Part shown: positions 37,331-47,402 of the stretch, in pieces | Layout: each line of letters opens with the position of its first letter | Numbering within the stretch: the first letter of the stretch is position 1 | Notes under the pieces: generated by a model | Told to the model about the DNA's origin: nothing | Database searches by the model: none | What the model saw: only the letters and a program-made list of their open reading frames with translations | Assembly: GCA_020692325.1 (NCBI GenBank) | Contig: JAIMKR010000007.1 | Span: 1-64,000 of the forward strand | DNA length: 64,000 nt | Source of the DNA: Desulfocurvus sp. | GTDB lineage: Bacteria; Desulfobacterota; Desulfovibrionia; Desulfovibrionales; Desulfovibrionaceae | Direction: 5' to 3' | Translations under genes and position numbers: made by a program

Positions 37331-37962
37331 AGGCCGATCTCCTTCAGACCGGTTTCCAACCCCTCGCGGGCCAAATCCGCCGCCGGCACCCACTGCCCCT
37401 TGCGGTGCATGTACTTGCCGATGTCCAGCAGGTTGTCCGTCAGGGCCTTCTGGGTCTCGTCGTAGTGGTAGCGCGACACGAGCCGCTTCCCCTTCACGTC
37501 GATGAGATAGAGGTCAATGACCACGGAAGCCGGATTGCCGCCGCCCTCGAACTCCTTCCAGCGCAGCACCTGCGGCACGAGCAGGAAGTCAGTCGGCACG
37601 CAGTCGCCCACGGTCAGCCAATAGGTCCAGGCGGATTCGCGCGACTTGCCGGTGTTCTCGGAGGTCACAATCTCCTGACACTGATGCACGGCCGCCGGAG
37701 AGGAGGTCACACTGACGCCATGGGCGTGCACGATCTGGCCCAGGGCCTCGTCGAGTTTGGTCAGCGTGGCGGCGGGCACGACCTTGCCCTCATCGGGGAG
37801 GTAGCCGGCCAGCAGCTCCCAATTATACTGCGGTGCGGAGAACGGCGCCACGGCGATGCTGCCCAGCGGGCGCGGCTGCGGCGGAATGGGCTTGGGCGAG
37901 CAAGCGGCCAGGCCGATCAACGCGCACAGGACGAGGGTCGAAAAAAGATTGCGTAAACGCAT
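37327..37962 (-). CDS. Lipoprotein of unknown function between hisB and hisA
   Basis: The 211-residue protein starts with a lipoprotein signal (LFSTLVLCALIGLAAC, lipidated Cys21). The mature part begins with a Pro-rich stretch and IAVAPFSAP, a pattern seen at the start of CsgG- and GNA1162-like lipoprotein domains, though I cannot assign it. It overlaps hisB by one base and hisA by four, so it is translationally coupled inside the histidine genes. Its likely place is the periplasmic face of a membrane, which does not fit histidine synthesis. Confidence 0.75.
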   Translation of the reverse strand: MRLRNLFSTLVLCALIGLAACSPKPIPPQPRPLGSIAVAPFSAPQYNWELLAGYLPDEGKVVPAATLTKLDEALGQIVHAHGVSVTSSPAAVHQCQEIVTSENTGKSRESAWTYWLTVGDCVPTDFLLVPQVLRWKEFEGGGNPASVVIDLYLIDVKGKRLVSRYHYDETQKALTDNLLDIGKYMHRKGQWVPAADLAREGLETGLKEIGL

Positions 37963-38549
37963 CAGTCCACACTCCCCTTGGTGCTGGAGACGCCCGCCCG
38001 GCAGACCACGATGGCCTGGCGCAACGCCAAACCAAGGGCCTTGAAGGCGGCCTCCAGCAAATGGTGGCCATTTTTGCCGTATTCGTAACGGATGTGCAGG
38101 TTCATTCCCGCGCGCTGCGCGAAGGATTTGAAAAATTCGCGCCAGACGTCCTTTTCCTCGCCGGCGATGACAGCTGGCAGCACGTCGTCGGCGTAGACGA
38201 GATACGGCCGGCCGGAAAGATCGACGACAACGTCGGCCAGAGCCTCATCCATGGGCACGCGGGCGCTGGCCACGCGTGCGATGCCGGCCTTGTCGCCCAG
38301 GGCCTCGGCGAAGACCTGGCCCAGGCACAGGCCGATGTCCTCCAGGCTGTGGTGCGCGTCCACCTGCAAATCGCCCCGGCAGGTGAGGGTCAGGTCGAAC
38401 CCGGCCCAGAATCCCAGCAACGTCAGCATATGGTCGGCAAAGCCGTAGCCGGTCTCGATGCGGCATTCGCCAGCGCCCTGCAGACGCAGGGTCACGCCGA
38501 TGTCCGTTTCCTTGGTGGTGCGCGTCAGCCGCGCGGTGCGCTCGCCCAC
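37962..38549 (-). CDS. hisB: Imidazoleglycerol-phosphate dehydratase
   Basis: The 195-residue monofunctional HisB removes water from IGP. Its two manganese-binding repeats show [18 protein letters not shown] with [11 protein letters not shown] and, in the second half, [17 protein letters not shown] choose GTG at 38549 because GGGAG stands 8 bases before it and the length then equals the family norm; the ATG at 38576 lacks a ribosome site. It lies 124 bases after the tat fusion gene. Confidence 0.95.
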   Translation of the reverse strand: MGERTARLTRTTKETDIGVTLRLQGAGECRIETGYGFADHMLTLLGFWAGFDLTLTCRGDLQVDAHHSLEDIGLCLGQVFAEALGDKAGIARVASARVPMDEALADVVVDLSGRPYLVYADDVLPAVIAGEEKDVWREFFKSFAQRAGMNLHIRYEYGKNGHHLLEAAFKALGLALRQAIVVCRAGVSSTKGSVD

Positions 38550-38673
38550 TGTGCCGCTCCCTCTGCGCCGTTGCATGTCGTCGTCATGACGGAAAATCCC
38601 GTCCTGATCGCATTTCTAGACCGGAAGCGCAGGGCCTTGTCAAGCGGGCCGGCGCTTCCGCGGTCCCGTGCCG

Positions 38674-40485
38674 TCAGGCGGCCGGGGCCTCCTCCTCGGG
38701 CTGGGGCTTCTTCTTGCCGAAGAAGTAGGCCAGCCAAATGCCAACCTCGTACAGCAGCACCAGCGGCACGGCCATCATGGTCTGGCTCACCGCGTCCGGA
38801 GGGGTGAGCGCGGCGGCGAGCACGAAGGCCCCCAGAACGGCGTACTTACGCTTCTTGCGCAAGCCTTTGTAGGTGACGAGGCCCAGCCGCGCCAGAAAAA
38901 ACAGGAACAACGGCAGCTCGAACACGATGCCGAAGGCCACCAACAACTTCATCACGAAGTCGAAATAGTCGTCGAGTTTTGGAGTGAAGGTCAAGATGTC
39001 GTTGGAATAGCTGGCGAAGAATTCGAAGCCGTAGGGGAAGACCACAAAATAGCCGAACAGCGCGCCGGCGGTGAAGCACAGGGCGGAGAAAAAGGCGATG
39101 GGCGCGATCCAGCGGCGCTCGTGCGAGTAAAGCCCGGGCGCGATGAACTGATAGATCTGATAGAAAATGTACGGGCTGGCCAAGAAAATGCCGGCCACAA
39201 AGGCCACCTTCATCTCAGTGAAGAAGGCTTCGGTGGGCACGGTGTAGATGAAATGGCTCTGCTTGAGCGCGTTGAGCATGGGCTGCATCAGGATTTTAAG
39301 CATCTGGCCGGCGTAGGCGTAGCAGACCAGGAATCCCACCACCATGGCGATGGCGCTGCGGGTGAGCCGCTTACGCAAGTCCTGCAAGTGGCCGAACAAA
39401 CTCATGCGGCCGGCCTGCCCCTCGCCGACGGCGTCATCGCCCGCTGGGGGCGGGGGAGGCGGGGGAGGAGGCGTGGCGCCCCCCTCTGCCGGCGCGGCGG
39501 CCGGCTCGACGGCGGCTGGCGCTGCGGGCTCCCCGACGTTCGCCGGAGCCTGCGGTTCGTCGGCATTGGCCGGAGCCTGCGGCTCCTCGACGTTCGCCGG
39601 AGCGGAAGGAGCTTCCTCCGTTCCCGGCGCGGCGGAATCGGCGGACGGCGCGGGCGCTTCACCCGCCGGTGCCCGGGGCTCGTCCGCATGGGCCGGAGCC
39701 TGCGCTTCCTCGACATTCTCCGGGGCTGGCGGCGACGTCTCTGCGCCGCTCGAACCGGACTTGCCGGACTCGGCTGCGGCCGTCGCGGCCTGGGGGACTT
39801 CAAAATTCCCGCTCGCGGCGGGCTCGACGTGTTGTTCGGATGGCCCGGCCGTTCCGGCGGACTCGGCCGCCGGAGCTTCCGGTTCCTCGGCTTGAGCCGG
39901 GGTATGCGGCGTTTCGACGGGGGTGGAGGCGTTCGCGCCGGAACCGGCGGCGGCGGACGCGGTTTCGCCCGGACTTTCGGACTTGGATGCGGCAGGTTCG
40001 GAGGGGGTGGAAACGACGGGCGCGGACGGCGCTTCGGTCGGCTGTGGCGCTTGGCTCCCAGCGGATTCCTTGGGCTCTTTCGGCTCGCTCGGCTCTTTGG
40101 CTGCGGGCTCATGGGGAGCCTCCGCCCCTCCGGGCGCGGCCTCTTCCTTGTCGCGCTTTTCCGATGCGGCCCCGGCCTGTTCCTGGGCATCCTCGGCAAT
40201 GGAGCCGGACTCCTCGCCAGGCTTTTTCGCCGTGGGCTCACTGGACGCGCCGGCGGCCTCGCCCTCCGTCTTGTCGCCGAAGAGCTTCTGCTCCGCTTCG
40301 GCCTTGCGCTTTTCGAAATCGGCGGCCTCGGTCTCGCGCTCGATGGTGCGCTTGAACTCCCCGCTCATCTGCTTGAACTCGCCAAGAGCCTTGCCCAGGC
40401 TCTTCATGAGGTCGGGCAGCTTCTTGGGGTCAACCACGATGATCGCCACAAGGGCGATGACGAGCATTTCTCCGGTTCCGAACAT
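38674..40485 (-). CDS. TatB-TatC fusion protein of the twin-arginine translocase
   Basis: One uninterrupted frame of 603 residues joins two Tat parts. Residues 1-55 are a TatA/B-type unit: Glu6, the helix MLVIALVAIIVV, the hinge DPKKLP and an amphipathic helix (DLMKSLGKALGEFKQ). Residues 361-603 are a full TatC: GHLQDLRKRLTRSAIAMVVG, YTVPTEAFFTEMKVAF, ASPYIFYQIYQFIAPGLY and six membrane helices. Between them about 280 residues are rich in Ala, Pro, Glu and Ser, with 9-residue repeats and nine prolines (339-347). TatB and TatC are normally separate; TatA must be encoded elsewhere. TAGGAG precedes the ATG. A separate TatC could start at Met361 (39405), where only a weak GAGG site stands upstream. 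Confidence 0.92.
   Translation of the reverse strand: MFGTGEMLVIALVAIIVVDPKKLPDLMKSLGKALGEFKQMSGEFKRTIERETEAADFEKRKAEAEQKLFGDKTEGEAAGASSEPTAKKPGEESGSIAEDAQEQAGAASEKRDKEEAAPGGAEAPHEPAAKEPSEPKEPKESAGSQAPQPTEAPSAPVVSTPSEPAASKSESPGETASAAAGSGANASTPVETPHTPAQAEEPEAPAAESAGTAGPSEQHVEPAASGNFEVPQAATAAAESGKSGSSGAETSPPAPENVEEAQAPAHADEPRAPAGEAPAPSADSAAPGTEEAPSAPANVEEPQAPANADEPQAPANVGEPAAPAAVEPAAAPAEGGATPPPPPPPPPAGDDAVGEGQAGRMSLFGHLQDLRKRLTRSAIAMVVGFLVCYAYAGQMLKILMQPMLNALKQSHFIYTVPTEAFFTEMKVAFVAGIFLASPYIFYQIYQFIAPGLYSHERRWIAPIAFFSALCFTAGALFGYFVVFPYGFEFFASYSNDILTFTPKLDDYFDFVMKLLVAFGIVFELPLFLFFLARLGLVTYKGLRKKRKYAVLGAFVLAAALTPPDAVSQTMMAVPLVLLYEVGIWLAYFFGKKKPQPEEEAPAA
39535..39615 (-). repeat. 27-bp tandem repeats encoding the Tat linker
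   Basis: Three adjacent 27-bp units (39535-39561, 39562-39588, 39589-39615) share the core GCCGGAGCCTGCGG on the plus strand and encode the 9-residue motif APANVEEPQ / APANADEPQ. Two more diverged copies (APAHADEPR, APENVEEAQ) lie at about 39679-39730. They point to linker growth by slippage or recombination. Confidence 0.8.
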
Positions 40486-40553
40486 ACGCTCCTATCCTGA
40501 GAATCTTGCGGTGCGGGGCGGGTGCGCCTTGGGGTCGGCCTGCGCCGTCCCGC

Positions 40554-42095
40554 CTATTCCCACTCGATGGTGCTGGGCGGCTTGCTCGAAATATCGAACA
40601 CCACCCGGTTGACGCCCTTGACCTCGTTGATGATGCGGCTGGACATGCGCGCCAGGATGTCCGCCGGAAGGCGGGTCCAGTCGGCCGTCATGGCATCGAG
40701 GCTGTCCACGATGCGCAGGGCGATGACATGCTCGTAGGTACGGTCGTCGCCCATGACGCCCACGGTCTTGAGAGGAAGGAGCACGGCGAAGCCCTGCCAG
40801 ACCTTGCGGTACCAGCCGCTCGCGCGCAGCTCCTGCTGCACGACCATATCAGCATGGCGCAGGATGTCGAGCCGGGGCTCGGTGATTTCGCCGATGACGC
40901 GGATGGCCAGCCCGGGGCCGGGGAACGGGTGCCGCCAGATGATGTTCTCGGGCATCCCGAGCTCGGCGGCGACCTTGCGCACCTCGTCCTTGAACAGCTC
41001 GCGCAGGGGCTCCACGAGCTTCAGATTCATGTGCTCCGGCAGGCCGCCCACGTTGTGGTGGCTCTTGATGACCGCGCTGGGCCCCTTGAAGGACACGGAC
41101 TCGATGACGTCCGGGTACAGGGTGCCCTGGCCGAGGAAGCCCACGCCCTCGATGGCCTTGGCCTCGCGGTCGAAGACCTCGATGAAGGTGTGGCCGATGA
41201 TCTTGCGCTTCTTCTCGGGATCGTCCACGCCGGTCAGGCGCTCCAGGAAGATCTTCTGGGCGTCCACGCACTTCATGTTGAGGTCGAAGTGCTCCCGCAG
41301 GAAGCCGATGACCTCCTCGCGCTCGCCCATGCGCAGCAGGCCGTTATCGACGAAGATGCAGTAAAGCCGCTTGCCGATGGCCCGGTGCAGCAGCACGGCG
41401 GCCACGGTGGAGTCGATGCCGCCGGAAAGGCCGAGGACGACCTTGCCGTCGCCGACCTGCTCGGCCAAACGCTTCACGCTGGAGTCGACGAAGGACGACA
41501 TGCTCCAACCCGGCTTGAGTCCGGCGATCTTGAACAGGAAGTTCGACAGGATGCGCGCGCCCTGCTCGGTGTGCGCCACCTCCGGGTGGAACTGCACGGC
41601 GTAGATTTTCCGCGCCGGGTCGCACATGGCGGCGTTCTCCACCTTGCCCGTGGAACCGATGCGGGAGAACCCGTCCGGCAGCCGGCCCACGTGGTCGCCG
41701 TGGCTCATCCAGACCTTCAGCCGGTCCTTGTGCTCCACGCCGTCGAAGAGCGGGCAGTCGCCCAGGGCGGAGAACACCGCCGGGCCGTACTCGCGGTCCG
41801 TTGCGCGGCTCACCTCGCCGCCCAGGGTGTGCGCCAGAATCTGCATGCCGTAGCAGATGCCGAGGATGGGCACGCCCCACTCCAGGTAGGCCTTGGGCAG
41901 AGGGGGCGCGCCGGCGTCATGCACGCTGGAGGGCCCGCCGGAAAGCACAAGCGCGCCGGGGTTCATGGCCTTGATGGCCGCCGGATCGCTGGTGCAGGGA
42001 TGGATTTCGGAATACACGCCGGCCTCGCGGATGCGTCGCGCGATGAGCTGCGTGACCTGCGAACCGAAGTCGATGATGATGACCTTGTCTTGCAT
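40554..42095 (-). CDS. guaA: GMP synthase (glutamine-hydrolysing)
   Basis: The 513-residue enzyme converts XMP to GMP. The amidotransferase domain has its Cys in [17 protein letters not shown]; the ATP-pyrophosphatase P-loop is [15 protein letters not shown]; the C-terminus is the dimerisation domain ending IEWE. I start at ATG 42095, 9 bases after GGAGG, not at the ATG directly behind the guaB stop. It is the second gene of guaBA, consecutive steps from IMP to GMP. Confidence 0.97.
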   Translation of the reverse strand: MQDKVIIIDFGSQVTQLIARRIREAGVYSEIHPCTSDPAAIKAMNPGALVLSGGPSSVHDAGAPPLPKAYLEWGVPILGICYGMQILAHTLGGEVSRATDREYGPAVFSALGDCPLFDGVEHKDRLKVWMSHGDHVGRLPDGFSRIGSTGKVENAAMCDPARKIYAVQFHPEVAHTEQGARILSNFLFKIAGLKPGWSMSSFVDSSVKRLAEQVGDGKVVLGLSGGIDSTVAAVLLHRAIGKRLYCIFVDNGLLRMGEREEVIGFLREHFDLNMKCVDAQKIFLERLTGVDDPEKKRKIIGHTFIEVFDREAKAIEGVGFLGQGTLYPDVIESVSFKGPSAVIKSHHNVGGLPEHMNLKLVEPLRELFKDEVRKVAAELGMPENIIWRHPFPGPGLAIRVIGEITEPRLDILRHADMVVQQELRASGWYRKVWQGFAVLLPLKTVGVMGDDRTYEHVIALRIVDSLDAMTADWTRLPADILARMSSRIINEVKGVNRVVFDISSKPPSTIEWE

Positions 42096-42119
42096 GGGGG
42101 CGTCCCTCCGCTGGTCCAT

Positions 42120-43577
42120 CTAGGACTCGATGCGGTAGTTGGGGGATTCCTTGGTGATGATGACGTCGTGCACGTGGCTCTCGCGCAGACCCGAGGCGCT
42201 GATCTCCACGAACCGGGCCTTCTCGGCCAGCTCGGCCACGGTGCCGCAGCCCAGGTAGCCCATGCCGCTGCGCAGGCCGCCCACCAGCTGGTACAGGCTG
42301 TCCATCACCCCGCCGCGATAGGGCACGCGGCCCACGATTCCCTCGGGCACCAGCTTCTTGCTGCGGTCCTGGAAGTAACGGTCGGAGCTGCCCGCGTTCA
42401 TGGCGTCGATGGAGCCCATGCCCCGATAGATCTTGTAGGTGCGGCCCTGATAGAGGATGGTCTCGCCGGGGCTCTCCTCCGTGCCGGCGAAGAGCGAGCC
42501 CATCATGCAGGTGTTGGCTCCGGCGGCCAGCGCCTTCACCACGTCGCCGGAGAATTTGATGCCGCCGTCGGCGATGATGCACTTGCCGGCCTCGCGGCAG
42601 GCCCGCCCGGCCTCGAAAATGGCGGTGACCTGCGGCATGCCCACGCCGGCCACAATGCGCGTGGTGCAGATGCTGCCCGGCCCGATGCCGACCTTCACCG
42701 TGTCCACGCCGCTTTCGATGAGCGCCTTCGCGCCCTCGTAGGTGGCCACGTTGCCACCGATGATCTGCGCGTCCGGGAAGGCGTCGCGCAGGGCCCGGCA
42801 GGCGTTGAGAATGTTGCGCGAATGGCCGTGCGCGGAATCGAGGACGACGAAGTCGCACCCGGTGCGCAGAAGCGCCTCGGCCCGGGCGATGCCGTCCTGG
42901 TCCACGCCGACAGCGGCGCCCACGCGCAGGCGGCCCTTCTCGTCCTTGCAGGCGTTGGGGTACTTCTTGACCTTCTCGATGTCCTTGATGGTGATGAGGC
43001 CCTTGAGCTTGTTCTCGTCGTCCACCACAAGCAGCTTTTCGATGCGGTTCTGATGCAGGTGGCGCTTGGCCTCCTCGTCGCTGATGCCCTCGGGCACGGT
43101 GATGAGGTTGCGGCTGGTCATCACCTCGGAGACGGGAGTGTTGTTGTCGGTGACGAAGCGCACGTCGCGATTGGTGACGATGCCCACGAGCTTGTCGCCG
43201 CGGACGACCGGCAGGCCGGAAATTCGGAACTCGCTCATGAGCGCGAGCACTTTGGCCACGTTGTCGTCGGGATGCACGGTCACGGGGTCGTGGATCATGC
43301 CCGACTCGCTTTTTTTGACCTTGTCGACCTCGCGCACCTGATCACGGATGCTCATGTTCTTGTGGATGACGCCGACGCCGCCCGCGCGCGCCATGCTGAT
43401 GGCCATGCGCGCCTCGGTCACGGTGTCCATGGCGGCGGACATGAGCGGAATGTTCAGCCGGATCTGAGGGGTGAGCTGGGTGGAGACGTCGACGCTGTCG
43501 GGGAGGACCTCGGAGTAGTCGGGGACGAGCAGCACGTCGTCGAAGGTTAGCGCTTTTCCGATGATTTTATCCTGCAT
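42120..43577 (-). CDS. guaB: IMP dehydrogenase
   Basis: The 485-residue enzyme oxidises IMP to XMP, the first step to guanine nucleotides. [19 protein letters not shown] starts the barrel, two CBS domains are inserted at about 95-205 ([20 protein letters not shown]), and [15 protein letters not shown] holds the catalytic Cys. GGGAGG six bases before ATG 43577 fixes the start. It lies 66 bases after livF and 24 before guaA, so guaBA may get transcription from the liv operon as well. Confidence 0.97.
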   Translation of the reverse strand: MQDKIIGKALTFDDVLLVPDYSEVLPDSVDVSTQLTPQIRLNIPLMSAAMDTVTEARMAISMARAGGVGVIHKNMSIRDQVREVDKVKKSESGMIHDPVTVHPDDNVAKVLALMSEFRISGLPVVRGDKLVGIVTNRDVRFVTDNNTPVSEVMTSRNLITVPEGISDEEAKRHLHQNRIEKLLVVDDENKLKGLITIKDIEKVKKYPNACKDEKGRLRVGAAVGVDQDGIARAEALLRTGCDFVVLDSAHGHSRNILNACRALRDAFPDAQIIGGNVATYEGAKALIESGVDTVKVGIGPGSICTTRIVAGVGMPQVTAIFEAGRACREAGKCIIADGGIKFSGDVVKALAAGANTCMMGSLFAGTEESPGETILYQGRTYKIYRGMGSIDAMNAGSSDRYFQDRSKKLVPEGIVGRVPYRGGVMDSLYQLVGGLRSGMGYLGCGTVAELAEKARFVEISASGLRESHVHDVIITKESPNYRIES

Positions 43578-43643
43578 CTTGGTCCTCCCGTCGGCCCCCT
43601 GGCCCATGTGGTTTGTCGTCGCTTCGTCCAACCCGAACCTCCG

Positions 43644-44351
43644 TTACAGGCCCAGATATGCCTTTTTGACCGCGTCGTTGGCAAGCAGCTTGTCGCAGGC
43701 GTCCTCAAGGGTGATGCGCCCATTCTCCATGACGTAGCCACGGTTGGCCACTTTGAGGGCCTGATTCGCGTTCTGCTCCACCAGGAAGATGGTGGTGTTG
43801 CTCTCGCGGTTGATCTGTTTGATGATGTCGAAAATCTGCCGGATGATGAGCGGGGCGAGCCCCAGGGAGGGCTCGTCGAGGAGCAGCACCTTGGGCCGGG
43901 CCATGAGCGCGCGGGAAATGGCCAGCATTTGCTGCTCGCCGCCGGAAAGCGTTCCGCCCAGCTGCCTGCGCCGCTCCTTGAGGATGGGGAACAGGGTGAA
44001 GACCTGCTCCAGGTCGCTGTCCACGCCAGACTTGTCATCGCGCAGGAAGGCGCCCATGTCCAGGTTCTCGCGCACGGTCAGGTCGGGGAAGATGAGCCGG
44101 CCCTCGGGCACCTGGCAAATGCCCATGCGCACGATCTTATCGGCCGAGAGCCGGGTGATGGGCTTGCCCTGGAAGAGCACCTCGCCGTTGCGTGCGGGCA
44201 CCACGCCGCAGATGGTCATGAGCGTGGTGGTCTTGCCCGCGCCGTTGGCCCCGATGAGCGTGATGATCTCGCCCTCGCGCACGGTGATGTTCACGTCGCG
44301 CAGGGCCTGGATGTTGCCGTAGTAGGTGTCGATGTTCTTCAGCTCAAGCAT
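43644..44351 (-). CDS. livF: Branched-chain amino acid ABC transporter ATPase LivF
   Basis: The 235-residue ATPase has Walker A GANGAGKTT, signature LSGGEQQMLAISRA and Walker B VLLLDEPSLGLAP, the last typical for LivF. MLELKNIDTYYGNIQALRDV is the usual start. ATG 44351 lies within the livG end and follows GAGGA. It pairs with LivG beneath the LivHM permease. Confidence 0.95.
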   Translation of the reverse strand: MLELKNIDTYYGNIQALRDVNITVREGEIITLIGANGAGKTTTLMTICGVVPARNGEVLFQGKPITRLSADKIVRMGICQVPEGRLIFPDLTVRENLDMGAFLRDDKSGVDSDLEQVFTLFPILKERRRQLGGTLSGGEQQMLAISRALMARPKVLLLDEPSLGLAPLIIRQIFDIIKQINRESNTTIFLVEQNANQALKVANRGYVMENGRITLEDACDKLLANDAVKKAYLGL

Positions 44352-45143
44352 CGGATTCCTCGCCAAGGTAGGCCCGGATGACCTCCGGGTCGGCGCTGAC
44401 CTCCGCCGGAGTGCCGGTGGCGATGACGCGGCCGTACTCCATGACGTAGATCCTGTCGGACAGGCTCATGACCATTTTCATATCGTGCTCGATGAGCAGC
44501 ACGGAGACGTCGAATTCGTGGCGGATCTGGATGACCATTTCCTTGAGTTCCAGGGTCTCCTGCGGATTCATGCCGGCGGCCGGCTCGTCGAGCAGCAGGA
44601 GAAAAGGCTCAGTGGCCAGGGCGCGGGCGATCTCCAGCCGGCGCTGCGCGCCATAGGGCAGGTTGCTCGCGTACTCGTTGGCCACGTTCTCCAGGCCCAC
44701 CTTCTGCAGCAGGCGGTAGCTTTTGTCCACCACCTCCTGCTCCTCGCGGCGGGTGCCGGGCCCACGGAAGATGGCCCCGAAAAGCCCCTCCCTGGTGCGG
44801 CAGTGGCGGCCGATCATGACGTTCTCCAGCGCCGTCATGGAGGCGAAAAGCCGGATGTTCTGGAAGGTGCGCGCCATGCCCAGCTCGCACACGAGGTTGG
44901 TGCGCATGCCGTTGATGCGACGCGTCTTGCCGTCGCGCGCCGTGGCCAGGACCTCGCCCTCCGTCGGGGCATAGATGCCGGTGATGCAGTTGAAGAAGGT
45001 GGTCTTGCCCGCGCCATTGGGGCCGATGAGCGCAACCACCTCGCCCTTGCGCACCTCGAAGTCCACTTCGGACAGGGCGCGCAGCCCGCCGAAGTTCATG
45101 CTCATGTTGCGGACCGAGAGGACCGCGTCGCGCCGTGTCTCGC

Positions 45144-45147
<4 letters not shown>
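44344..45147 (-). CDS. livG: Branched-chain amino acid ABC transporter ATPase LivG
   Basis: The 267-residue ATPase has Walker A GPNGAGKTTFFNCITG, LPYGAQRRLEIARAL as signature and LLLDEPAAGMNPQE, all characteristic of LivG. The C-terminus VIATGTPAEV...VIRAYLGEE is also typical. It overlaps livM by four bases (ATGA) and livF by eight. Confidence 0.95.
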
Positions 45148-46373
<1,226 letters not shown>

Positions 46374-46376
46374 GGC

Positions 46377-47279
46377 TTACACCTTTTGCGCCCGCTGCTT
46401 GCCCAGCAGGCCCGCGGGCCGGAAAATCAGAATCAACACGAGCAACAGGAACGCGAACACGTCCTCGTAGTCGCTGGAGACGTAGCCCGTGGCGAAGCTC
46501 TCGGTCCAACCAAGCACCAGCCCGCCGAGCATGGCGCCCGGAATGCTGCCGATGCCGCCGAGCACCGCCGCCGTGAAGGCCTTCAACCCGGCGATGAAGC
46601 CGATGTAGAAGTTGATCTGCCCCATGTGCGAGGCGATGAGCACGCCGCCCACGGCCGCCAGCGAGGAGCCGATGATGAAGGTCATGCTGATGACGTGATC
46701 GACGTTGACGCCGACGAGCAAGGCCATCTTGCGGTTCTGGGCCGTGGCCCGCATGGCCTTGCCCATGCGCGTGAACTTGATGAACAGGTTCAACGCCGCC
46801 ATGACCACGATGGAGGCCACGATGATGAACAGATCCGAGGTGCCCAGAAACGACTTGAACGGCTGCATGAACGCGAAGTCCGGCACAAGATTCGGAAACG
46901 GCAGAAAGTCCGGCGTCTGGGCCAGCATCACGTAGTTCTGCAGGAAGATGGACATGCCGATGGCCGAGATGAGCGGCGCCAGCCGGGGCGCGTTGCGCAG
47001 CGGCTTGTAGGCGATCTTCTCCACCGTGTAGCCATAGGCCCCGGAGTAGAACATGGCCACCACGATGGCGATGGCCAGGATGGCCAGCACCGGCCAGCCC
47101 AGCGCCGTGAGCAGCCCGGCCACGATGAGGCCGGTGAACGCGCCGATCATGTAGATCTCGCCATGGGCGAAATTGATGAGCTCGATGATGCCGTAAACCA
47201 TCGTGTAGCCCAGGGCGATGAGCGCGTAAACGCTGCCTTTGGAAAGGCCGCTGAAGAAAAGCTGGAGGAAATATTCCAT
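46377..47279 (-). CDS. livH: Branched-chain amino acid ABC permease LivH
   Basis: The 300-residue protein begins LQLFFSGLSKGSVYALIALG and has GYTMVYGIIELINFAHGEIYM, the LivH hallmark, and about eight membrane helices. AAVLGGIGSIPGAMLGG is the cytoplasmic coupling region. It follows livK after a hairpin and precedes livM by three bases. Confidence 0.95.
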   Translation of the reverse strand: MEYFLQLFFSGLSKGSVYALIALGYTMVYGIIELINFAHGEIYMIGAFTGLIVAGLLTALGWPVLAILAIAIVVAMFYSGAYGYTVEKIAYKPLRNAPRLAPLISAIGMSIFLQNYVMLAQTPDFLPFPNLVPDFAFMQPFKSFLGTSDLFIIVASIVVMAALNLFIKFTRMGKAMRATAQNRKMALLVGVNVDHVISMTFIIGSSLAAVGGVLIASHMGQINFYIGFIAGLKAFTAAVLGGIGSIPGAMLGGLVLGWTESFATGYVSSDYEDVFAFLLLVLILIFRPAGLLGKQRAQKV

Positions 47280-47329
47280 ACGATTCGTCCCACCGGGCGC
47301 GCGAACGCCGCGGCCGTCTCTTTACGGAG

Positions 47330-47365
47330 CCAGGGGACGGGCGCTTGCACGCCCCCGCCCCCTGG
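47330..47365 (-). terminator. Hairpin between livK and livH (partial terminator or RNA stabiliser)
   Basis: CCAGGGG-rich and CCCCTGG-rich arms form a long GC stem around a 6-base loop. No T-run follows, so it probably lets some transcripts through and protects the livK message. That would favour binding protein over permease, as is common for such operons. Confidence 0.6.
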
Positions 47366-47402
47366 TTCGTTTGACGCCTGCCCGGATTCCGGGCGGCGGA
47401 AG

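Noticed and set aside
40506-43550. Open frame of over 1000 codons on the plus strand across guaA and guaB
   Set aside because: It is antisense to two firmly identified genes, is rich in His, Gly, Val and Ala as GC-rich shadows are, and matches no family.
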